NCBI RefSeq assembly: GCF_001651865.1
Contig: NZ_LPUX01000053.1
Coordinates: 248,001-312,000, forward strand
DNA length: 64,000 nucleotides
Origin: Sinorhizobium glycinis
Lineage (GTDB): Bacteria; Pseudomonadota; Alphaproteobacteria; Rhizobiales; Rhizobiaceae
Reading direction: 5' to 3'
Position numbers and translations under genes: made by a program. How positions within the stretch are numbered: position 1 is the first letter of the stretch; every line of letters begins with the position of its first letter. The notes below the pieces were generated by a model. The model was not told the origin of the DNA, did not search any database, and saw only the letters and a list, made by a program, of their open reading frames with translations. Of the stretch, positions 55,708-63,370 are shown one piece after another.

Positions 55708-55815
55708 GGACGCGGGATGCGGGCGGAAAACCGCTTCGCACTTTTCCTCATCCCGCTGGAAGTTCGGACGCGGGATGCGGGCGGAAAACCGCTTCGCACT
55801 TTTCCTCATCCCGCT
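55708..55815. repeat. Tandem duplication of a rhizobial palindromic repeat
   Basis: Two 50-bp copies, apparently identical, at 55708-55757 and 55766-55815, separated by 8 bp. Each contains the imperfect palindrome GCGGGATGCGGGCGGAAAAC ... TTTTCCTCATCCCGC, so the pair can fold as two hairpins or one longer one. It fills the gap before ygfZ. Confidence 0.9.
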
Positions 55816-55881
55816 CTGCGCGCTTGCCCTTCCGCAGCGGAAATCCTACCTCTTCGACAAAGAGAACGGGATTCGAAAACC

Positions 55882-56730
55882 ATGCCCAAACTTCGCCTCG
55901 ACGACCGCGCAATCATCAGCGTTTCCGGCAACGACGCTGAAGCACTGCTGCAGGGGCTGGTCACGACCGACCTCGGCGCGCTGGCCGAGCACGAAGTGAG
56001 ACCGGGTGCGCTGCTGACGCCGCAGGGCAAGATTTTTTTCGACTTCCTGATCTCTCGCGATGGAGGGGTGCTGCGGCTGGAAACGTCCCGCGACCAGGCC
56101 GACACGCTGTTGAAGCGGCTGACCATGTACAAGCTGCGCTCGGCGGTTGAGCTCTCCCTTCTCACCCCGGCGCCGGTCGTGGTCACCTTCGGGGAGGAAC
56201 GGCCCGAAGCCGGGTATCGCGACCATCGGTTCGAGAAGGCAGGCATGTCGGTGTTCCGCCTCTATCACGAAATCGCCGGCGCAGAGGCCAGGGTCGCCGA
56301 TTACGACCGGCTGCGGATTGAAGCTGGTATCGCGGTTGCTGAACGCGACTACGCGCTGCAGGACGCCTTTCCACACGACGTGCTGATGGATCTGAACGGT
56401 GGCCTTTCCTTCCGCAAGGGCTGCTATGTCGGCCAGGAGGTCGTCTCAAGAATGCAGCACCGAGGCACGGCGCGGCGCCGTGTCGTCATCGTCTCCGGCG
56501 AGGCCCCGCTCCCGCCGACGGGCACGAATGTTTCCGTCAATGGGCGTCCGATCGGCGCGCTCGGTACCGTGCAGGACAAGGCGGGGCTTGCAATCGTGCG
56601 CATCGACAAGGCGGGCGAAGCGATCACCAAGGGCGACCCCATTGTCGCCGGCGAGGTGCCGGTGACGCTGACACTGCCCGCCTGGACCGGGCTTGCCTTT
56701 CCGTCCGAGACGGACGAGGCGAGCGCATGA
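55882..56730 (+). CDS. ygfZ: YgfZ/GcvT-domain folate-binding protein
   Basis: 282 residues. YgfZ assists repair or assembly of certain Fe-S enzymes and binds folate. The diagnostic motif KGCYVGQEVVSRMQHRG is present (K179, C181). The N-terminal aminomethyltransferase-like domain reads ISVSGNDAEALLQGLVTTDL...LTPQGKIFFDF, and a short C-terminal barrel follows. ATG 55882 fits the family start. Its stop overlaps the next ATG (56727-56730). Confidence 0.94.
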   Translation: MPKLRLDDRAIISVSGNDAEALLQGLVTTDLGALAEHEVRPGALLTPQGKIFFDFLISRDGGVLRLETSRDQADTLLKRLTMYKLRSAVELSLLTPAPVVVTFGEERPEAGYRDHRFEKAGMSVFRLYHEIAGAEARVADYDRLRIEAGIAVAERDYALQDAFPHDVLMDLNGGLSFRKGCYVGQEVVSRMQHRGTARRRVVIVSGEAPLPPTGTNVSVNGRPIGALGTVQDKAGLAIVRIDKAGEAITKGDPIVAGEVPVTLTLPAWTGLAFPSETDEASA

Positions 56731-57335
56731 TGAATGCGCGCGCATGGCAGCGTATGCTTTCCGGCCGGCGGCTCGATCTGCTCGACCCCTCGCCGCTCGA
56801 CGTCGAACTTTCGGATATCGCCCACGGGCTTGCCCGGGTGGCCCGCTGGAACGGGCAGACGATTGGCGACCACGCCTTTTCCGTCGCCCAGCACAGCCTG
56901 CTGGTCGAAGATATCTTTCGCCGCACCAACCGCTGCAACGCGACCGACTGCCTGATGGCGCTCCTCCACGACGCGCCCGAATATGTCATCGGCGACATGA
57001 TCTCGCCGTTCAAGGCGGTTGTGGGCGGTGGCTACAAGACGGTCGAAAAGCGCCTCGAAAGCGCCGTCCACCTGCGCTTCGGCCTGCCGCCCCATACGCC
57101 CAGGGAACTCAAGGAGCGGATCAAGAAAGCCGATCGCGTCGCCGCCTATTTCGAAGCGACCGAACTTGCCGGCTTCGCACCGGAGGAGGCGCGCAAATTC
57201 TTCGGCCAGCCGCGTGGCGTCACGCGCGAGACGCTGCTGATCGCCCCCTTGCCGGCCGTCGACGCGCAACGGCTTTTCGCCGAGCGCTTCACGTTCCTGG
57301 AGGCGGAGCGCGCCAGGATGAGCCAGGAGGCCTGA
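56727..57335 (+). CDS. HD-domain phosphohydrolase (YfbR-like)
   Basis: 202 residues. HD metal motif: histidine in IGDHAFSVAQHSLLV, HD in LLHDAPEYVIGDMISPFK, and a distal aspartate in KKADRVAAYFEATEL. This resembles YfbR-type 5'-deoxynucleotidases, though substrate is uncertain. The start overlaps the ygfZ stop as ATGA. The phosphatase gene starts one base after its stop. Confidence 0.9.
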   Translation: MMNARAWQRMLSGRRLDLLDPSPLDVELSDIAHGLARVARWNGQTIGDHAFSVAQHSLLVEDIFRRTNRCNATDCLMALLHDAPEYVIGDMISPFKAVVGGGYKTVEKRLESAVHLRFGLPPHTPRELKERIKKADRVAAYFEATELAGFAPEEARKFFGQPRGVTRETLLIAPLPAVDAQRLFAERFTFLEAERARMSQEA

Positions 57336-57336
57336 C

Positions 57337-57876
57337 ATGGCAGGCATCGTCGTATCGCCGCTCGGCCGCATCGCGGAAATGGCAGTCCGCCACGGCTGCC
57401 GCGAAATGCTCAGCCTGGTCGCCAAGGGACAGGATTTTCACCGCCCCGGCATTATCGATCGAGACAAGCATCTGACGATCGGGGTCAACGACATCAGCTT
57501 TGCCGGCACGGGCGACCTGATCGCGCCGCAGGAGGCGCATGTCGCGCAGATCATCGACTTCGCCCGCAACTGGGACCGCTCGCGCCCGCTGCTCGTCCAT
57601 TGCTGGATGGGAGTCTCGCGCTCGCCCGCTGCGGCGCTGATCGCGGCGCTTGCCGTCGAGCCGGACCAGGACGACGACGCGCTCGCGAAGCGCCTGCGGC
57701 TTGCCTCGCCCTTTGCGACGCCGAATACTCGGATCGTGGAGATCGGCGACGAGGCGCTATCGCGGCGGGGAAGACTCGTCGCTGCAGTGAAGGCTATCGG
57801 CCGCGGCGCGGATGCCGACGGGAATGCCCCCTTCCTGCTGCCTCTCCTCCCGGAAAATCAGCGTCATGCAGACTGA
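57337..57876 (+). CDS. Cysteine-based protein tyrosine/dual-specificity-type phosphatase
   Basis: 179 residues. The CX5R signature is intact: VHCWMGVSRSPAA with C89 and R95. A general-acid aspartate could be in VNDISF or nearby. The conserved family in Rhizobiales is annotated only as a tyrosine phosphatase-like protein, and the real substrate (protein or small phosphate ester) is unknown. It is packed between the HD hydrolase (1-bp gap) and the NAD regulator, which it overlaps by 11 bp. Confidence 0.9.
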   Translation: MAGIVVSPLGRIAEMAVRHGCREMLSLVAKGQDFHRPGIIDRDKHLTIGVNDISFAGTGDLIAPQEAHVAQIIDFARNWDRSRPLLVHCWMGVSRSPAAALIAALAVEPDQDDDALAKRLRLASPFATPNTRIVEIGDEALSRRGRLVAAVKAIGRGADADGNAPFLLPLLPENQRHAD

Positions 57877-58846
57877 GGGGCTGCCGGTCACCGTCGAGAT
57901 TGGCCTCAACGCGGTCATCGTCGCCGTCGTCAACCGCAGTCCGCGCATCCTGGCGGTCAGCGAAACCGACGGCGACGCACGCGACAGCCTGCCCTTCGGC
58001 CCCTTCGATCCGGCCCGCCACCGCACGTTCGAGGCGAGCCTTCGCGCCCGCGTCGAAAAGCGAACCGCGCTCAAGCTCGGCTATATCGAGCAACTCTACA
58101 CGTTCGGCGATCGCGGGCGCCAGCGCCTGCCGGGTGAAGAAGGCAAGCATATGGTCTCGGTCGGCTATCTGGCGCTGACGCGCACCGATGCTGAGAACAA
58201 CGAGAGACTGGCGGAGGCCGGCGCTAATTGGCGGGACTGGTACGGATATCTGCCCTGGGAAGACTGGCGGCAGGGACGACCTCAAGTGCTCGACCAGACG
58301 ATCCTGCCTGCACTTGTCCGCTGGGAAGTCGGTCTCGCCGCCGACGAGAAATCAGTTGCGAGTGCGCAGCGACGGTCGCGCGTGCGGCTGGCCTTCGGCC
58401 TCGACGATTTCCCCTGGGACGAGGAACGCGTGCTGGAACGCTACGAACTGCTCTACGAAGCCGGGCTGGTGCGTGAAGCGGTGATCGACGGCCATTGCCG
58501 CGAGTCCGGCAAGCCGGCTGCTGGGCTGGCGATGCGGCACGATCATCGCCGCATCGTCGCAACCGCCGTCGCCCGGCTGCGTGGCAAGATCAAGTATCGG
58601 CCAGTGGTCTTCGAATTGATGCCGCCGGAATTCACCCTCACGGACCTTCAGGCAACGGTCGAGGCGATCTCCGGCCGCCATCTGCACAAGCAGAACTTCC
58701 GCCGGTTGGTCGAAGGCGCGGAACTCGTCGAGCCGACGGGAGGCACGCTTGCCTCCACCGGCGGCCGGCCGGCCGCGCTCTTCCGCTTCCGCCGACAGAT
58801 TCTCGACGAGCGCCCTGCCCCCGGCCTCAAGGTCGGTGGACGATGA
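57866..58846 (+). CDS. nadQ: NAD biosynthesis regulator, NadQ type (Nudix-like plus winged helix)
   Basis: 326 residues. The N-terminal ~200 residues resemble a Nudix-fold sensor (VTVEIGLNAVIVAVVNRSPRILAVSE, YIEQLYTFGDRGRQ, VSVGYLALTRTD) but lack the catalytic Nudix box, as in transcription factors that sense NAD-related ligands. The C-terminal part (RLRGKIKYRPVVFELMPPEFTLTDLQATVEAISG, LHKQNFRRLVEGAELVEPTG) is a winged helix typical of NrtR/NadQ regulators. The de novo NAD operon with a palindromic promoter element lies just downstream on the other strand, supporting the role. ATG 57866 overlaps the preceding gene. The NadQ name is from memory of alphaproteobacterial annotation. Confidence 0.82.
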   Translation: MQTEGLPVTVEIGLNAVIVAVVNRSPRILAVSETDGDARDSLPFGPFDPARHRTFEASLRARVEKRTALKLGYIEQLYTFGDRGRQRLPGEEGKHMVSVGYLALTRTDAENNERLAEAGANWRDWYGYLPWEDWRQGRPQVLDQTILPALVRWEVGLAADEKSVASAQRRSRVRLAFGLDDFPWDEERVLERYELLYEAGLVREAVIDGHCRESGKPAAGLAMRHDHRRIVATAVARLRGKIKYRPVVFELMPPEFTLTDLQATVEAISGRHLHKQNFRRLVEGAELVEPTGGTLASTGGRPAALFRFRRQILDERPAPGLKVGGR

Positions 58847-58855
58847 ATTGCTTTT

Positions 58856-58904
58856 GTGCATGTCGTTGTCCCAAAACCGCTGCACACTTTTGGGCGACAT
58901 GCAC
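58856..58904. repeat. Rhizobial palindromic repeat between nadQ and sodC
   Basis: GTGCATGTCGTTGTCCCAAAA ends at an interior loop and CTTTTGGGCGACATGCAC returns, giving a long imperfect hairpin. It fills the convergent gap between nadQ and sodC, and its last base is shared with the sodC stop codon. Confidence 0.85.
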
Positions 58905-59425
58905 TATTTGATGACGGCGCAGGCGAGCCGGTCACCGGCATCTCCGGCCGGTTGGCTGCGGTTGTCGTCCGAGCGCGCATGGAGGACCAGAGCGCGCCCG
59001 CGGATCGCCGTCGCCTTGTCGTCCAGCGAGACGAAGCTGTTGAAAATCTGAGCGCGCAGCACGCCGTCGGCACCCACATATTGGTTCGGCATGTCGCCGG
59101 CATGCGGCCCTTGGGCGGCGAGGAAGCCATGCTCCGCGCCCTCGTTTCCGTCGACAAAATGCTTGCCGGCAGACTCGAATCCGTCCGCAACGTCGCAGCG
59201 TCCCGTTTCGTGAACGTGGAAGGCGATCCATGTATCCTTGGGGAGGCCGCTGACCTCCATCTCGATCAGCACGCCCTTGCCGCCGGAGGTCAACGTCGCC
59301 CGTCCGGTGTCCGTGCCATCCTTACCGACGAATTCGGCCGTCGCCGTCTGCGATGATTGTTGCGCCGAGGCATCCGCCGCCAGTCCCACGGCGGCGGCGA
59401 GCGCGATTACCACCCTGATCATCAT
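58904..59425 (-). CDS. sodC: Cu/Zn superoxide dismutase, periplasmic
   Basis: 173 residues. Signal peptide to ~residue 21 (ALAAAVGLAADASA). The full metal set is visible: H70 and H72 (AFHVHETG), H89 (GKHF), H99 (EHG), H108, D111 (PHAGDMPNQ), and H149 (LHARSDD). Disulfide cysteines C77 and C169 flank the site, and the closing GDAGDRLACAVIK is the second family signature. It dismutates superoxide in the periplasm. AGGAAGGAACG precedes the ATG. It is downstream of nadC on the same strand with a 98-bp gap. Confidence 0.95.
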   Translation of the reverse strand: MMIRVVIALAAAVGLAADASAQQSSQTATAEFVGKDGTDTGRATLTSGGKGVLIEMEVSGLPKDTWIAFHVHETGRCDVADGFESAGKHFVDGNEGAEHGFLAAQGPHAGDMPNQYVGADGVLRAQIFNSFVSLDDKATAIRGRALVLHARSDDNRSQPAGDAGDRLACAVIK

Positions 59426-59523
59426 CGTTCCTTCCTCGCTGTCGGTTTGAGGAGCAACGCGCGGTTGCCCATCTCGTTCCCGTGGCCATTCCGGACGATG
59501 TGGCACTGATGGCGCAGCTTGGG

Positions 59524-60426
59524 TCAGATCGAAATGTCGAGCCCGATGTCGAGGGTCGGCGCCGCCATGGTGATCTTCGACGTCGAGATATAGTCGACGC
59601 CGGTCTCGGCGATCGCCCGTATCGTCTCGATCTTCACATTGCCGGATGCCTCGAGCCGGGTGCGGCGCGGATCGCCTGGATAGGCAGCGGCGCTCAGCCC
59701 CCAATGTCCGGCATTGACGGCCACCGCCTCGCGCAGGAGGTCCGGACCCATATTGTCGAGCAGGACGACGTCGGGTGCGGCGGTCAGCGCGTCGCGCAGC
59801 TGCGTCAGTCCGTCCACCTCGACCTCTAGCTTGACCAGATGGCCGCAATAGGCGCGCGCCGCACGGATCGCGCCGGCGACGCCCCCGGACACCGCGATAT
59901 GGTTGTCCTTGATCAGCACCGCGTCATCGAGGCCGTAGCGATGGTTGGAGCCGCCGCCGAGGCGAACGGCGTATTTCTCGAGCGCGCGAAGGCCCGGGAT
60001 GGTCTTGCGGGTGCAGCAGACCTTGGCCGCCGTATGGGCGATTTCGTCGGCGAACTTCGCCGTGTAGCTGGCAATTCCCGAGAGGTGCATGAGGAAATTG
60101 AGGGCCACGCGCTCGGCCGAAAGCACGCCCCGGGCCCGGCCCGAGATCCGCGCGACCGAGGCACCCGGCGCGACGCGATCGCCGTCCGCAACCAGCGCTT
60201 CGAAGCGGATCGAAGGATCAACGAGGCGGAAGGCGGTGCGCGCCAGGTCCAGCCCGGCAACGACACCCGCTTCGCGCACGCTCATATTCGCGGTCGCCGT
60301 CATGTCCGGTCCAATGGTCGCCAAGGTGGTAATGTCGCCGGCTCGGCCGAGGTCTTCCAGAAGTGCTGATTTCACCTGCTCCTCGACCATAAGGGCGGGC
60401 AGTTCAGGACGTAGGGCGGCGGTCAT
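59524..60426 (-). CDS. nadC: Nicotinate-nucleotide pyrophosphorylase (carboxylating)
   Basis: 300 residues. It converts quinolinate and PRPP to nicotinate mononucleotide. Landmarks are LLEDLGRAGDITT, SGRARGVLSAERVALNFLMHLSGIA, CCTRKTIPGLRALEKYAVRLGGGSNHRYGL-type region (split here by position ~135-165), KLEVEVD and the phosphate-binding end LEASGNVKIE ... VDYIS. I chose ATG 60426 because GGAAGGAAGCTC precedes it; an in-frame ATG at 60480 overlapping the nadB stop (TGATG) would add 18 residues. Last gene of the nadABC operon. Confidence 0.96.
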   Translation of the reverse strand: MTAALRPELPALMVEEQVKSALLEDLGRAGDITTLATIGPDMTATANMSVREAGVVAGLDLARTAFRLVDPSIRFEALVADGDRVAPGASVARISGRARGVLSAERVALNFLMHLSGIASYTAKFADEIAHTAAKVCCTRKTIPGLRALEKYAVRLGGGSNHRYGLDDAVLIKDNHIAVSGGVAGAIRAARAYCGHLVKLEVEVDGLTQLRDALTAAPDVVLLDNMGPDLLREAVAVNAGHWGLSAAAYPGDPRRTRLEASGNVKIETIRAIAETGVDYISTSKITMAAPTLDIGLDISI

Positions 60427-60479
60427 GAGCTTCCTTCCGATTTCGTCGTTGTTCTCCGCAACGGGAACGGCCCCCGGCA

Positions 60480-62078
60480 TCAAGCCGGCTCCGTCTCGAT
60501 TGCCTCGGCGGCCAGGCGCTCCGCCTGCGCCAGCGTCAGATAGGTGCGCCGCTGCCACTCCGGACGTTCGGTCGGGCAATCGGCGCGGAAATGACCGCCG
60601 CGGCTTTCGGTGCGCTGCAGGGCGGCGACGGCGATGAGCTTGGCCGTGGTGATGATGTTGGAGAAGCGCAGCCGCGTATTGACCCGCTCCAATTCGGCGA
60701 TCTCGCGGATGGCGTGCAGCAGGCTTTCGCGCGTGCGCACGACGCCGACGCATTCGCTCATCAGGCCACGCAGCCGCTTGAAGGGCGGGCTGTCCTCGAC
60801 GGTCACCGGATCGTCGCTCTCGCCAGCATTGTCTCCCCATTCCGTGAGCTTCGGCGCCGGGAGCGTACCCTTGATGTTTTCTGCGATCCGCGCGGCGAAG
60901 ACCACCGCCTCGAGCAGGGAATTGGAGGCCAGCCGATTGGCGCCGTGGACGCCGGTCGAGGTCACTTCGCCCGCCGCCCAGAGACCATCGATCGAGGTAC
61001 GGCCTTCTCCGTCCGTCAGCACACCACCCATGTGGTAGTGAACCGCCGGAGCGACGGGGATCGGTTGCGTCACGGGATCGATTCCAGCCGCCATGCAGGA
61101 AGCGTAAACGGTCGGGAACATCTCCGGGAAATGCGTGCCGATCGCCTTGGTGCAGTCGAGGAAAGCGCCGCGCCCGGCCTTGACCTCTGCGAAGACGCCG
61201 CGGGAAACGACGTCGCGCGGTGCAAGCTCGCCATCCGCATGGATGTCGAGCATGAAGCGATGGCCCTTCGAATTGACCAGGATCGCGCCGTCGCCGCGCA
61301 AGGCTTCGGTCGCAAGCGGTGCCGGATCCTTGCCGATATTGATCGCAGTCGGGTGGAACTGCACGAATTCCGGATCGGCGATGATGGCCCCTGCCCGGGC
61401 CGCCATGCCGACGCCCTGGCCGCAGGCTTCCCACGGATTGGTGGTGACGGCGTAAAGGTGGCCGAGGCCGCCGGAGCAAAGCACGACGGCGCGGGCCGGG
61501 AAGGATACGCGGGTCTTCGACTGGCCGGCATCCGGCCGCGCGACGACGCCCGAAATGAATCGTCCCTCGCGCACCAGTTCCTCGACCACATAGCCTTCGA
61601 TCACGCGGATAGACGGAGTGCTGCGCACGGCGGCGATCAGCGCCTCCATGATCGCCTTGCCGGCCATGTCGCCCTTGACGCGCACGATGCGCCGCTCGGA
61701 ATGTGCCGCCTCGCGGGACAAGAGCAGCTTGCCCTCGAGATCCCGGTCGAAGGGCACGCCGTATTCAAGAAGATCGTGGATACGCGCCGGACCTTCGGCG
61801 ACCATCATCCGGGTCATCTTCTCGTCGACGATGCCGGCACCGGCAGCGACTGTATCGGCGACGTGCTTTTCGAAAGTGTCGCCGGTGTTCATCGCCGCGG
61901 CAATCCCGCCCTGCGCCCAGGCGGAGGAAGCGCCGTGGCCGATCGGCGCGGCGGCAAGAATGGTGACGGGGCGCGGCGCCAGCTTCAGCGCGCAGAAAAG
62001 CCCGGCAAGGCCGCCGCCGACGATGACGATGTCATCGATCCCGTTGAAGGATTGCGGGCGGAAGTGGTCAGTCAGCAT
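60480..62078 (-). CDS. nadB: L-aspartate oxidase
   Basis: 532 residues. FAD enzyme oxidising L-aspartate to iminoaspartate for quinolinate synthesis. The dinucleotide motif is [17 protein letters not shown] (GGGLAG at 21-26). [37 protein letters not shown] and [28 protein letters not shown] are family blocks. GGAGGAG precedes the start, and nadA ends 45 bp upstream. Confidence 0.96.
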   Translation of the reverse strand: MLTDHFRPQSFNGIDDIVIVGGGLAGLFCALKLAPRPVTILAAAPIGHGASSAWAQGGIAAAMNTGDTFEKHVADTVAAGAGIVDEKMTRMMVAEGPARIHDLLEYGVPFDRDLEGKLLLSREAAHSERRIVRVKGDMAGKAIMEALIAAVRSTPSIRVIEGYVVEELVREGRFISGVVARPDAGQSKTRVSFPARAVVLCSGGLGHLYAVTTNPWEACGQGVGMAARAGAIIADPEFVQFHPTAINIGKDPAPLATEALRGDGAILVNSKGHRFMLDIHADGELAPRDVVSRGVFAEVKAGRGAFLDCTKAIGTHFPEMFPTVYASCMAAGIDPVTQPIPVAPAVHYHMGGVLTDGEGRTSIDGLWAAGEVTSTGVHGANRLASNSLLEAVVFAARIAENIKGTLPAPKLTEWGDNAGESDDPVTVEDSPPFKRLRGLMSECVGVVRTRESLLHAIREIAELERVNTRLRFSNIITTAKLIAVAALQRTESRGGHFRADCPTERPEWQRRTYLTLAQAERLAAEAIETEPA

Positions 62079-62123
62079 GGCTCGGTAACTCCTCCAACGG
62101 TGCCGGCTCGCAGCCGGCGCAAA

Positions 62124-63203
62124 TTACTGCTTGAGGTTCACCATGCGCTCGACCGCGAGGCGCGCGCGGTCGGCGATCGCCGGCTCGACCAGAACCTCTT
62201 CCGTCATGTTGAGCAGGCTGTCGAGGATCTTCGGCAGCGTGATGCGCTTCATGTGCGGACAGAGATTGCAGGGCTTGACGAAATCGACGCCTTGCACCTC
62301 CGCCTGGATGTTTGAGGCCATCGAGCATTCGGTGACGAGCAGCACCCGCTGCGGCCGCTTGTCCTTGACATAGTTGATCATGCCGGAGGTGGAGCCCGAG
62401 AAATCGCAGACTTCGATCACATCCGGATGGCACTCCGGATGGCCGATGATCTCGATGCCCGGATTGGCCTCCTTGTAGGCGAGAAGTTCGGCCGCCGTGA
62501 AGCGCTCGTGGACCTCGCAATGGCCCTTCCAGGTCAGGATCTTCTTGTTGGTCTGGCGGGCGACGTTCATCGCCAGATATTCGTCGGGAATGCAAAGCAC
62601 CGTATCGGATTCGAGGCTCTCGACGACGGCGAGCACGTTGGACGAGGTGCAGCAGATGTCCGTCTCCGCCTTCACATCCGCCGAGGTATTGACATAGGTG
62701 ACGACCGGCACGCCGGGGTAGCGCTCTTTGAGCAGCCTTACATCCGCACCGGTGATCGACTCGGAAAGCGAGCAGCCTGCCTTGGCGTCGGGGATCAGCA
62801 CGGTCTTTTCCGGATTGAGCAGCTTCGAAGTCTCGGCCATGAAATGCACCCCGCACTGGACGATGATCTCGGCATCGACCCTGGTGGCGTCGCGGGCGAG
62901 CTGCAGGGAATCGCCGACGATATCGGCGACGCAGTGGAAGATATCCGGCGTCTGGTAATTGTGCGCCAGGATGACGGCGTTGCGCTCCTTCTTAAGCCGA
63001 TTGATCGCATGAACATAGGGTGCATAGGCCGCCCACTCGAACGGCGGGATGAAGTCCTTGACCCTTTCGTAGAGATGCTCCGTCTCGCGGGCGATTGCCG
63101 GCGTGAAGGTGAGGTCCGGCCTTTCGATGATGCCGTAGCGCGCCGCGGCACTCAGGAAGGCCGGCGCAGGTGCTACGTCCGCGCGAAGGTCAAGACTGGT
63201 CAT
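62124..63203 (-). CDS. nadA: Quinolinate synthase A
   Basis: 359 residues. It condenses iminoaspartate with dihydroxyacetone phosphate using a [4Fe-4S] cluster. Cysteines expected to bind the cluster are in [20 protein letters not shown] and [11 protein letters not shown]. Other landmarks are [35 protein letters not shown] and [13 protein letters not shown] lies seven bases before the ATG. First gene of nadABC, with an operator-like palindrome in its promoter. Confidence 0.97.
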   Translation of the reverse strand: MTSLDLRADVAPAPAFLSAAARYGIIERPDLTFTPAIARETEHLYERVKDFIPPFEWAAYAPYVHAINRLKKERNAVILAHNYQTPDIFHCVADIVGDSLQLARDATRVDAEIIVQCGVHFMAETSKLLNPEKTVLIPDAKAGCSLSESITGADVRLLKERYPGVPVVTYVNTSADVKAETDICCTSSNVLAVVESLESDTVLCIPDEYLAMNVARQTNKKILTWKGHCEVHERFTAAELLAYKEANPGIEIIGHPECHPDVIEVCDFSGSTSGMINYVKDKRPQRVLLVTECSMASNIQAEVQGVDFVKPCNLCPHMKRITLPKILDSLLNMTEEVLVEPAIADRARLAVERMVNLKQ

Positions 63204-63236
63204 CGAGCTCTCCTCTCTCGCCGTTGCCGGCCTCCC

Positions 63237-63267
63237 ATTATGCTCAAAATGAGCATAATTAGGTCAA
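63237..63267 (-). promoter_or_regulatory. nadA promoter with palindromic operator (probable NadQ site)
   Basis: ATTATGCTCA (63237-63246) and TGAGCATAAT (63250-63259) form a perfect 10-bp inverted repeat with a 3-bp AAA spacer. Reading the minus strand, TTGACC (63262-63267) is a -35 and CATAAT (63237-63242) a -10 with 19-bp spacing, so the operator covers the core promoter and binding should repress. It starts 34 bp before nadA. Confidence 0.8.
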
Positions 63268-63334
63268 AACAAAAGCGGCTGAGCCGCGGCGACTGATTTA
63301 GAAAGTTTTGTGACAGATTTCAAGGATCGAATGT

Positions 63335-63359
63335 CGCGCCCGAGATATTCTCGGGCGCG
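63335..63359 (-). terminator. Strong hairpin after the MFS transporter gene
   Basis: CGCGCCCGAG (63335-63344) pairs perfectly with CTCGGGCGCG (63350-63359) across ATATT. It lies 12 bp after the transporter stop. There is no U-run, so termination may be partial or Rho-assisted. Confidence 0.6.
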
Positions 63360-63370
63360 TCGGATCAGCT

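Noticed and set aside
60427-60480. Longer nadC start at the ATG overlapping the nadB stop
   Set aside because: The shorter start has a much better ribosome site and the extension is not family-like; kept only as an alternative.
60591-62315. 574-codon plus-strand frame opposite nadB
   Set aside because: Antisense shadow of nadB and part of nadA; no protein features.
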